Below, piece by piece: positions 1-9,203 of a stretch of DNA of 64,000 bases. This DNA comes from Mytilus edulis. Taxonomy: Eukaryota; Mollusca; Bivalvia; Mytilida; Mytilidae. Every line of letters starts with the position of its first letter. The stretch's first letter is position 1. Made by a program: the position numbers and the translations under genes. The notes below the pieces were generated by a model that saw only the letters and a list, made by a program, of their open reading frames with translations, made no database searches and was not told the origin of the DNA. The DNA lies in assembly GCF_963676685.1 (NCBI RefSeq), contig NC_092346.1, forward strand, positions 91,236,255 to 91,300,254, read 5' to 3'.

Positions 1-36
1 GATAACTATTTACACCACTGGGTCGATGCCACTGCT

Positions 37-83
37 GAGCGTCACTGATGAGTCATATGTAGACGAAACGCGCGACTGGCGTA
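37..83 (+). ncRNA. Hammerhead ribozyme copy 1 (cleavage site mutated)
   Basis: Stem I strand GAGCGTCA, core CTGATGA, stem II GTC/GAC and GAAA are present. The cleavage triplet is GAC instead of GTC (74-76), so self-cleavage should be lost. Confidence 0.85.
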
Positions 84-399
84 CTAAATTATAATCCTGG
101 TACCTTTGATAACTATTTACACCACTGGGTCGATGCCACTGCTGGTGGACGATTCGTCTCCGAGGGTATCACCAGCCCAGTAGTTAACACTTCGGTGTTC
201 GACATGAATGTCAATAATGTGGTCAATTTTTTTTTTATCAATTTCCTATTTACAAAACTTTGAAAACTTTCGAAAAACTAAGGATTTTCTTATTCCAGAC
301 ATAGACTACCTTAGCCGCATTTGGCACAACCTTTTGGAATTTTGGATCCTCAATGCTCTTTAACTTTGTACTTGTTTGGCTTTATAAATATTTTGATAT

Positions 400-446
400 G
401 AGCGTCACTGATGAGTCATATGCAGACGAAACGCGCGTCTGGCGTA
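400..446 (+). ncRNA. Hammerhead ribozyme copy 2 (core intact)
   Basis: Order: GAGCGTCA, CTGATGA, GTC-loop-GAC, GAAA, CGCGCGTC, TGGCGTA. Stem I pairs TGGCGT with GCGTCA using two G-U wobbles. Stem II is GTC/GAC. Stem III is very short around GCGC. Predicted cleavage is after 439. Confidence 0.9.
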
Positions 447-758
447 ATAAACTATAATCCTGGTACCTTTAATAACTATTTAAAACTGGGTCGATGCCAC
501 TGCTGGTTGACGTCTTGTCCCCGAGGATATCACAAGCCCAGTAGTCAACACTTCGGTGTTCGACCGTGAATATCAATAATGTGGTCATTTTGTTTTATCA
601 ATTTCCTGTTTACAAATTTTTGAATTTTTCGAAAAACTAAGGATTTTCTTATTCCAGACATAGACTACCTTAGCCGCATTTGGCACAACCTTTTGGAATT
701 TTAGATCCTCAATGCTCTTTAACTTTGTACTTGTTTGGCTTTATAAATATTTTGATAT

Positions 759-805
759 GAGCGTCACTGATGAGGCATATGCAGACGAAACGCGCGTCTG
801 GCGTA
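759..805 (+). ncRNA. Hammerhead ribozyme copy 3 (stem II mismatch)
   Basis: Core CTGATGA and GAAA are kept, but stem II reads GGC opposite GAC, leaving a mismatch. Predicted cleavage, if active, is after 798. Confidence 0.85.
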
Positions 806-1118
806 CTAAATTATAATCCTGGTACCTTTGATAACTATTAACACCACGGGGTCGATGCCACTGCTGGTGGACGTTTCGTCCCCGAGGGTATCACAAGCCC
901 AGTAGTCAACACTTCGGTGTTCGACACGAATATCAATAATGTGGTCATTTTGTTTTATCAATTTCCTCTTTACAAGACTATGAATTTTTCGAAAAACTAA
1001 GGATTTTCTTATTCCAGGCATAGATTACTTTAGCCGTATTTAACACAACCTTTTGGAATTTTGGATCCTCAATGCTCTTAAATTTTGTACTTGTTTGGCA
1101 TTATAAATATTTTGATAT

Positions 1119-1165
1119 GAGCGTCACTGATGAGTCATATGCAGACGAAACGCGCGTCTGGCGTA
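1119..1165 (+). ncRNA. Hammerhead ribozyme copy 4 (core intact)
   Basis: All core positions and the GTC cleavage triplet are present; predicted cleavage is after 1158. With copy 5 it would release a 358-nt monomer (1159-1516). Confidence 0.9.
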
Positions 1166-1476
1166 CTAAATTATAATCCTGGTACCTTTAATAACTATTT
1201 AAAACTGGGTCGATGCCACTGCTGGTGGACGTTTCGTCCCCGAGGGTATCACAAGCCCAGTAGTCAACACTTCGGTGTTCGACATGAATATCAATAATGT
1301 GATCATTTTGTTTTATCAATTTCCTGTTTACAAATTTTTGAATTTTTCGAAAAACTAAGGATTTTCTTATTCCAGGCATAGATTACCTTAGCCGTATTTA
1401 GCACAACCTTTTGGAATTTTGGATCCTCAATGCTCTTCAACTTTGTACTTGTTTGGCATTGTTAATGTTTTGATAT

Positions 1477-1523
1477 GAGCGTCACTGATGAGTCATATGT
1501 AGACGAAACGCGCGTCTGGCGTA
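1477..1523 (+). ncRNA. Hammerhead ribozyme copy 5 (core intact)
   Basis: Intact CTGATGA, GTC/GAC stem II, GAAA and GTC site; predicted cleavage is after 1516. Confidence 0.9.
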
Positions 1524-1839
1524 CTAAATTATAATCCTGGTACCTTTGATAACTATTTACACCACGGGGTCGATGCCACTGCTGGTGGACGTTTCGTCCC
1601 CGAGGGTATCACCAGCCCAGTAGTCAACACTTCGGTGTTCGACATAAATGTCAATAATGTGGTCAATTTTTTTTTTTTATCAATTTCCTATTTACAAAAC
1701 TTTGAATTTTCGAAAAACTAAAGATTTTCTTATTCCAGGCATAGATTACCTTAGCCGTATTTGGCACAACCTTTTGGAATTTTGGATCCTCAATGCTCTT
1801 CAACTTTGTACTTGTTTGGTTTTATAAATATTTTGATAT

Positions 1840-1886
1840 GAGCGTCACTGACGAGTCATATGTAGACGAAACGCGCGTCCGGCGTA
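1840..1886 (+). ncRNA. Hammerhead ribozyme copy 6 (core mutated)
   Basis: The core reads CTGACGA instead of CTGATGA, and the first stem I base after the cleavage site is C instead of T. It is probably inactive. It is the last unit of the array. Confidence 0.85.
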
Positions 1887-1912
1887 CCAAATTATAATCC
1901 TGGTACCTTTGA

Positions 1913-2469
1913 TAACTAATTAAACATACATCATGTAATCGACATTATAATAGAAAAGATACCTTAAGTTATTAGAGCTGATTATTTTTATTTTCAATAT
2001 AGAATATAGTAGTTTATTGATGTTCGATTCAATAAAGAAGACAAACCAAAGAACACAAAAAAAACTGAGCTTGAAACAACACGAACAGCCCTGAAACCAC
2101 TGTTGATTATTGTAGATTTTCAGAAGGAGACAACGAAAATTGAGAAAAGACAACTAAAATAAGAGTAAATGAACTAACACAAAGCATTGAAGGAAGAAAA
2201 AAGAAGAAGAAATGAATTAGGATTAGGTTCTTTTTAAAAATGAAGATTTAACATCATTATATTAGATACGTCAGCTTCATTACCAGAGTGTACTAAAAAA
2301 AAATTGACAAATTAACCAGTCAAAGGGCGATAAATCAATTTTTTCTATGCCATCGACATAGATTGTTAATGTTCAATTTTTCATATTATAAAATCAGAAA
2401 TGAGTGCTCATTTGTTAATCTATGTTTTGAATAACTCCTTTTTAAGATTTAGTAGAATTGAATTTTCAA
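1913..2469. other. AT-rich intergenic sequence, nothing assigned
   Basis: No supported gene, RNA or repeat boundary. The array ends abruptly at about 1912 after a final hammerhead. Confidence 0.5.
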
Positions 2470-2830
2470 TAAACAAAGAGTAAGCTTCTCATTGGTGTTG
2501 CATGCAGTCTAGATAGGCATATTGACAACGACAACTTCTTTAAATAAGTGTCCCTTTTACGATGGACATTCCCTTTCTTATTATGTCTGTTTGGGTTTTT
2601 TTTTCACACATCGTTGTCAATATAATGGAATTGTGAGAGGTTTGGCTACCTATAAAACCAGGTTAAATCCACAATTTTCTACAAAGAAATTGCCTGTATC
2701 AAGTCAGGAATATAACAGTTGTTATCTATTCGTTTGATACGTTTGAGCTTTTGATGTTGACTTTGGTTAGGGACTTTTCATTCAGAATTTTCCGCGGAGT
2801 TCGGTATTTTTTATTTTACATTTTTATATC
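2470..2830 (+). repeat. Dispersed repeat, probable retroelement 3' tail (family 1)
   Basis: Shares an ordered set of phrases with 24960-25330: GAGAGGTTTGGCTA / GAGGTTTAACTAGCTA, CTATAAAACCAGGTT, AAGTCAGGAAT and TTTGAGC. Both copies are on the plus strand. The short reading frame at 2522-2737 is not conserved in the second copy, so I do not call a gene. I infer the tail of a retroelement because of position-independent copies without a coding region. Confidence 0.5.
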
Positions 2831-4453
2831 TATTCTTTTCAAAACAGTCGCACTTTTCCAACAATTTGTCCATCACTAAAAGAAGATACTTCTGTGTTTA
2901 GCTTTTGACATATGCCACAGATACAATTGAAGGACTCACAACTAGAGCATGCACCTTATAAAGTTCAGTGCCGTAGACAATTGTTCATCATATATTTTGG
3001 ATCAGGAATTCAGTGGTCATCAACGAGGAACGGAAGAACAAACTACCGTAGTGACATGAAAAAAGACAATTATAAAGATAAAATGATACAAATAAATACA
3101 GCTTTTCGAATCAGAATTAGGACGTAAAAAGCACGAGAGGAACATACATATTGCTTAAAATTATAGCCTATTTACATGGTCGATGTTATACTGACAGCAT
3201 CTTCAACAGGAATAGATATTATGACAATGTTTACAACAAAAGTTTCCATTGGAACTTCTGTAAGCCGGAACAAAGATACGTTATCCTGGCCAGGTGTGAT
3301 ATGCAGTTTTGTTTTATACATTTCGAGTAGGAACAAGCTACCACAGAGAAAACAGAACAGGGAACGAATGAGTTCAAGAATTAAAAAAAACAGCAAAGCA
3401 ACAAAGTAGAGTAAACTCTAAAGTTAATATGGTAAATCTCCCTTCCCAACAGTAGTGATTCCAAACAAAAAACATTTCACGACAATATTCTATCAACCAT
3501 TAAATACGTGAACAGTTGTTTACTAATGTTCAAATTTCACATATGAATCAGTAGTGTTACTCAAAGTAAAACATAAAACAAAAGCACCTGTCATACCTTC
3601 TCTTCGAGACATTTTTACTTTATTTCTATAGGCGACAGGAAACCATCTCAAAGAATTATATTGTAGACATTGTTCGCATCACATCAGTTATGACATTATA
3701 TAGTTATTTGCAAAATTAAACTCATTGTACTTATAAGAAAAAATTGAAACATGACGTTATGCATTGCATGCGCTTTCTGTGTTTACCTTCAACAAGAACG
3801 CTAAAAGCAGAATATTTGAAAGGCATGGTATGAAATAAGATTATCCCCGGCTTAGTATATATCTTGGAATTTGATTGGTTAACGCACGTCGTTACAAAAC
3901 CTATAGCCCCTGGGTGTTGCTAACCCATATCCCCAGACGTTGCTACCCATTACATCGGGGAACTTCACGCGCATTTCCCTTAGTTCCATGGTTGTTCCTT
4001 ATGAAATATCGAATTCTGTAGATTATCCATGATGTCTGTATAATAAGATACTTAATCCAATAACGATTTTATCTTATTATGTCGATTATTAGCATCATTT
4101 TAGTAAATGCATCGCTATTCTGCCACATTGTCAATGAATAGGACTACTGACCTAGCTATGCAAATGACCCACGTTGACGTCACACCGTCTATGATGTTAC
4201 TCTCATAACTTTGAGCGCCAAATTGGACCCATTTCACTTTCTCTGTCTTTAGATTAAAAACGTCTTATATTTGTCTACCTGTAGGGTTCTACCAAAGGTA
4301 ATACCCTACACCCCGTTAAAAATATGTCAAAATCCCAAATTTCAATAAAAGATATTTAAAAAAATAAAAAAAAACTCGTTACTTTCACGTTAAACTTTGT
4401 GGTCGAATTTCTCTAAAAATCGCCAGATTTAGACTAAGACCGGGGATAAATTC
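2831..4453. other. Intergenic sequence, nothing assigned
   Basis: AT-rich with a locally GC-richer patch at about 3845-3970. Overlapping small frames on both strands at 3172-3409 show no recognisable domain. Confidence 0.4.
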
Positions 4454-4592
4454 GTTATCTACGTTCATATCCGTAGATATGGATATTTTAACACCCTTCA
4501 GTACCCTGTACAACCTTCGGCTGCGCCTCAGGGGGTACTTGGATACTTCAGGTTGTTAAAATTCCATATCTACGGATATGAACGTAGATAAG
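4454..4592. repeat. Inverted repeat (palindrome 1), ~39-bp arms
   Basis: The left arm 4454-4492 and right arm 4554-4592 are reverse complements with about two differences (core TATCTACGTTCATATCCGTA). The 60-bp loop includes CCTTCGGCTGCGCCTCAGGG. A MITE-like hairpin without visible target duplication. Confidence 0.75.
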
Positions 4593-4804
4593 TTATATTA
4601 TTACATTGATTTCCCAGTTAAATAAAAACCGATAATTTCACATGTGAAATAAACGTGTTTATTTCACTCTCTGACGTCATACAACAATAGGCGTTGTCAA
4701 GACGTCGACAACGTCGGATCAAAACAAATTGTCAATGCTTATTGTATCAATTACATTTTCTACATTAATTTCATAAAAAAGCCATTTGCCAATGTAATAA
4801 AAAG

Positions 4805-4958
4805 AATAACTAATCACCGTATTTGAATATCAAAAATAAGACAACTTGTGACCGAACGCCGCTATGGATTAAACTCGTGCTGCGCACTCGTTTAATCCAT
4901 GCGTCGTTCGGTCACAAGTTGTCTTATTTTTGGTATTCAAATACGGCGATTAGTTATA
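4805..4958. repeat. Long near-perfect palindrome (palindrome 2), ~70-bp arms
   Basis: From TAACTAATCACCG on the left to CGGCGATTAGTTA on the right, the halves are reverse complements with few mismatches. The centre is near 4878-4880. Both arms contain ACAACTTGTGACCGAACG or its complement. The reading frame across it is a by-product. Confidence 0.8.
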
Positions 4959-5079
4959 CTATAAATGACATTGGTTTATCATATCAATATCAAAGAACTG
5001 ATAATGGGTCATGAAACACCCAAAATGCAGTTGCATTGTCTGAGTGGTTGTAAAAACTCATCAAAGGCACCACGGCCGC

Positions 5080-5196
5080 GTTCAATATCGTAGCTGCTAC
5101 GTAGTGCTACGTAGATTTTGACTATTGAACGTATAGCTATAGATAAGCTGCTACATAGATCTTGATAGCAGCTACGTAGCCGCTACGATATTGAAC
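5080..5196. repeat. Inverted repeat (palindrome 3), 25-bp arms
   Basis: The left arm 5080-5104 (GTTCAATATCGTAGCTGCTA...) is complementary to 5172-5196. Shorter TACGTAG palindromes lie inside. Confidence 0.7.
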
Positions 5197-5319
5197 TCAA
5201 CCCAGGCTTGTAATTTAATACGTCATATACACGAAATTCGACTACATTAGACTCATGAGTAGAGCTGGAATCCAAACATTTGCAGGGCAAAATAAAACAC
5301 GAATCTACAGAGCATTTTA

Positions 5320-5530
5320 TACACTTCGATAATGACATGAGTATCAATTGTTTGGTCATTTTTATAAATTTCCTGTTTACAAAAGTATGAATTTTTCGAA
5401 TAACTACGGATTTTCCGTTATCCCACGTATAGATAACCTTATCCGTATTTAGCACAACTCTTTGGAATGTCTAATGTAGACGAAACGCGCGGATGGTGTA
5501 TTAAATTATAAGCTTAGTACCTTTCGTGAA
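5320..5530 (+). repeat. Degraded copy of the hammerhead monomer
   Basis: Matches array monomers in order: TTTCCTGTTTACAAA, GAATTTTTCGAA, ATTTAGCACAAC, then TGTAGACGAAACGCGCGGAT (about 5473-5492), and a TTAAATTATAA stretch. The ribozyme 5' half (CTGATGA) is missing and the cleavage triplet is altered, so it is a dead fragment. Confidence 0.7.
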
Positions 5531-7370
5531 GTATTAAGACCATCATTTCATAACAAAATCAATCAGATGCTGAAGAATTTTTCAAAAAGTAAAAATAAAT
5601 ACACCCTGTTAACAATGAAATTGATCTGAAATATGGACAAATGGTTGTTTGTAGAAAATACTATTACCATTGATCAATAATACTTAATTCATATCTAAGA
5701 AACAGTTGGCATTAAGACTGTTTGTAAAATACCTCTACCGAGTCATAATGGTTTTTTTTTCGTTCCGTTTTTCTGAACTTCACCTTTTATAATTTACCAT
5801 GGTTCGGTATTTTTGTAATACTTTCTTTCTCAAATCACTAGTGACATGTTTTCGCGGTGTTTTTTTCCTGATTTCGACATTATGACTGACCAAGTGTGGA
5901 TTTGCATTGCGGGTGATGGATGCCAGAAGAAGACAATTACCATGTCAATGCAGCCGGTATGTGGTTCCTTTTGGAGTTTATACATTTCCCTGTTTTATTG
6001 TTTGAATTCTTCAATCGATTTACGAGATTTGAACTTTGATAAACTGCTATATTCTTTTTAATAATTTTTATTGTATAATCAATATTCGAGAAAAATCTAG
6101 GCATTGGATATGGTATGTGCTTTCTATACCAAATATCAGTAGTCGACAATGGTATGTGCTTTCTATAACAAATATCAGTAGTAATTCATATGTCTTGCTT
6201 ACTGCAACTTTCGTCACAGGTAAGACAAAATCAGGTTGTTGATAACTCAGTACATCATAATGAAGCAAGTTTTGGATCTATATGAGATTGCTGTTTTTTT
6301 TCGTCATTCATGGAAAAGCGAAAGTATAAAAACATTTTTTACTTGTAGTTGGGGTTAGATAAAAAAAAATAAAGGCAACATGAATATAAATTTTGGTCGA
6401 GACAAACAAGAGTTGAGCCTACCACACCCTGTATGCCACTCTAGCAATTAAAGGCAACAGTAGTATACTGCTGTTCAAGTCATAAATCGATTGAGAGAAA
6501 GCAAACTTCCATACGAATTAAGCCTAGGGTTAAATTGTATATAAAACTGCTATCCAGATATTATATGAGATAGCTTATAATGACTTGATGATCAAACATA
6601 AATACTTCTTCATAAACACTATCTTTCAGGAATTATATCTTAATAATGGATAAATGAGTCAATGGATCATCACAAAGGTAAAGTCTGTCCAGACTTATAT
6701 ACTGAATGCAAGTGAGATTCAATGGTAGGTCTATCATTCGTACTTATTCTCAAATTGACCTCTTGGGCTTTTATGAAAAAATTACATTTTTATGACATTC
6801 ATCAAATGCCAGACAAAAATAGGTCAATTTGTTTTGTACCTACCACATGATATTATATTTCTTTGAAAGTCTAACACATTGAAAAAGGCATTCATCAGTT
6901 AATAAATATCTACTAGGACAGAAAGCACAGCAAAAATGCATTGTAAGATAACTCTACAACCACGACTAGATTCACGACAGAAAACTTTTACTTCAATTGT
7001 GTCCAGTCTCAAATATGTCAAATGTCAAACAAGAACAAATACAACCACACATAATACAAATATTCAAAGAATCAATAGCATATGGCTTCAAAGCAAGCCA
7101 ACTGTGGTAACTCGTGTAAACAGTTATTTATATTATCAAATATATATAGGATGAGGCATGATAACAGAAGTTTTTCCTCTTTATTTTCTGGGTTTTTTTT
7201 GTCACTCCTTCAAGAATTTAAAGATTTATATATAGTTCCATGTTTATCTTTAATACCATAGGTCAATTTATCAATAAAATTGCTAAAAATAAGTTGATCC
7301 TATTTAAAACCCTCCTAAAAAAATAAGCGAATTTTATTGATCAACATTGAATGCAGGTATACAGTAAGTT
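5531..7370. other. Intergenic sequence, mostly unassigned
   Basis: No gene supported. A short tandem duplication of TGGTATGTGCTTTCTATA followed by AAATATCAGTAGT occurs at about 6111-6182 (two copies, ~36 bp apart). The rest is AT-rich. Confidence 0.4.
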
Positions 7371-7373
7371 ATA

Positions 7374-8330
7374 GGCAGACTCGGTATTCCAATGGGAACC
7401 AATTGTGCCCCTCTTCTTGCCGTCTTGTTTCTTTATTATTATGAGTCTGGCTTCTTACACGAACTTCTTAGGAAGAAAGATAAGAAGTTAGCATTATCCT
7501 TTAACTTTAATTTCCGATATATAGATGATGTTCTCTTACTAAATAATTCAAAATTTGGTGACTATGTTGAAATGCATCGAACTTTAGAGATAAAGGATAC
7601 AACAGATAAAGTTAAGTCGGCCTCATATCTTGACTTACATCTAGGAATTGACAATGAGGGTCCGTTGAAAACAAAACTTTACTAAAAAAGAGATGATTTC
7701 AGCTTTCCAATTGTGAACTTTCCATTTCTAAGTAGCAACATTCCAGCAGCACCTGCAAACGGGGTATATGACTCCCAATTGATACGATATTCCCGTGCTT
7801 GTATTTCCTATCATGATTGCTGCTTACAAGGAAGCTATTAAACCAAGAGTTCCAAATGGTGAAGTTAAAGAAATCATCCCTTCGTAAATTTTATGGAGGC
7901 CATTACGAGTTGGTCGACTGTTATGGAATAACCGTTTCACAGATGATATCAGGATATGTTCCTTACGTCGTAACTAATCCCCTTCCTTTTCATGAATGTG
8001 ATCTACCGAATTAGACTATTTACCACATTTGTTATAACATGAGCAACACGACGGGTGCCATATGTGAAGCAGGATCTGCTTACCCTTCCAGAGCACCTGA
8101 GATCACCCCCGGTGTTTTGGTTGGGTTCGTGTTGCGTATTCTTTAGTTTTTTTTATGTTTTGTATTGTGTACTATTGTTTGTCTGTTTGTCTTTTTCACT
8201 TTTAGCCATGGCTTTGTCAGTTGATTTTCGATTTATGAGTTTGACTGTCCCTCTGGTATCTTTCAACCCCCTTTTTTTAAATGCTAACTTTGAGAAAGTT
8301 GTTCAGATTTCAGAGTGTTGAGTCTGCTAT
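7374..8330 (+). pseudogene. Broken reverse transcriptase fragment (possibly Penelope-like)
   Basis: A reading frame from 7374 to 7685 gives RT-like blocks: GIPMGTNCAPLLA, then FNFRYIDDVLLLNN (the YIDD catalytic box), then SASYLDLHLGID. After a stop at 7683 the same family continues in pieces: KRDDFSFPIVNFPF, SNIPAAPANGVYDSQLIRYS, LLTRKLLNQEF (from 7817), and an end region also seen on the minus strand at 54170-54620. Stops and frameshifts interrupt it, and the N-terminal half is absent. I recognise a recurrent mollusc/cnidarian RT family. Assignment to Penelope-like elements is a guess from the YIDD/LDL arrangement. Confidence 0.75.
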
Positions 8331-8777
8331 GTTAAAATAAATGGAGATTGCATGTTGATCATTTATATAGTCATATACTTTTTTTAGTAAACTCTCACAA
8401 AAAATTAGATTTTGAAAACTTTTTGTGGGGTGTTATTTTCAGACAAGAGCCTATTTTAGATACTTTTCACTTTACTCAAGAAAACTTTGTACCAAACCAT
8501 CAATAGTCAGATTTATTTATAAATAAAAGATCTAAAGTGAGCAACACAAAATTAAGTTAGTGACTTGATCATTTAAGCTAGATTTGATAACAACTATGTT
8601 CCTGTAACATTAAGTGATAGTATCCACAATAAACTGCAAGTGGTACTGGAGGAACAGAGCAGACACAATCTGTGACAGACGGACAACCTAATTGGTGTAG
8701 GACTCTAATAATAGGTCATTTAAGCTGCAGAAAGAAACTTTAGAGTGAAATAAATTAGAAAATATTGTTTCATTCTT
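8331..8777. other. Region downstream of TRNT1, nothing assigned
   Basis: TRNT1 transcription should run out into this stretch. A minus-strand AATAAA overlaps the stop codon and is too close for a normal signal. Another minus AATAAA (plus TTTATT) lies near 8513. Confidence 0.4.
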
Positions 8778-9203
8778 TTATTTTCTCTTTTTAGATGGAA
8801 CTTTTTCAGTCACTTTTTCAACAATCTCATCAAGATTTTCCAATAGCTCCTCTTTTGTTTTTGTAAACATACTAAATTTCCATATTTGTTTTAATTCGTT
8901 TAATGTTCCTTGAAATATTGGTCCTTTTGGGATTTGTTTATCTACTAAATCATATCCATTAACAGGAAATTTTGGTGATTCCCATTTCACAAACTGGTCC
9001 ATGAGGTCTTTTTCACCTCTGTATTTCAAAAGTTCACAAATTCTTTCTGTTAATTTTTTCATTTCGCCAGGACTGTCAGTAAACAAGAATTGGCAATATT
9101 TCATTGGATCATTGTCGAAAGAGTCTTTTCTATGATTAATTATAAACGATCCTAGCTGTAACTCATCTCTTGATAGTTTAATTCTTTTGTGTAACAAATG
9201 CAC
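8778..9203 (-). CDS. TRNT1: TRNT1 coding exon 7 (C-terminal)
   Basis: Begins GTG CAT after an AG acceptor (phase 0) and encodes 141 residues, including [24 protein letters not shown] and FPVNGYDL, which match the vertebrate C-terminal domain order. It ends KKRK-stop. Confidence 0.95.
   Translation of the reverse strand: MHLLHKRIKLSRDELQLGSFIINHRKDSFDNDPMKYCQFLFTDSPGEMKKLTERICELLKYRGEKDLMDQFVKWESPKFPVNGYDLVDKQIPKGPIFQGTLNELKQIWKFSMFTKTKEELLENLDEIVEKVTEKVPSKKRK

Larger units (their letters stand above)
1..1912 (+). repeat. Tandem array of ~360-bp hammerhead-ribozyme monomers (retrozyme-like)
   Basis: Hammerhead motifs begin at 37, 400, 759, 1119, 1477 and 1840, giving a period of 358-363 bp. 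The array is cut by the window start and stops near 1912. Every full monomer has the ribozyme, a stretch ending in TGGGTCGATGCCACTGCTGG or close to it, a UUCG-loop hairpin, a variable T-run and an A/T-rich segment. In the first partial unit the sequence jumps from CACTGCTG straight into the hammerhead at 36/37, so about 240 bp are deleted there. Known: metazoan retrozymes are short non-autonomous tandem repeats whose hammerheads process transcripts into unit-length, often circular RNAs. I infer this array belongs to that class. The short reading frames inside it are repeat-derived and not genes. Confidence 0.9.

Noticed and set aside
806..1379. Paralogous small minus-strand ORFs starting MPGIRKSLVFRKI
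   Set aside because: They lie inside the hammerhead tandem monomers, differ by frame breaks between units and encode nothing recognisable.
3172..3409. Overlapping 74- and 77-aa ORFs on opposite strands
   Set aside because: No domain, no splice-compatible neighbours and no second copy; consistent with chance.
5465..5500. Active hammerhead in the degraded copy
   Set aside because: Only the GACGAAACGCGCG half is present; the CTGATGA strand is missing and the cleavage triplet is changed.
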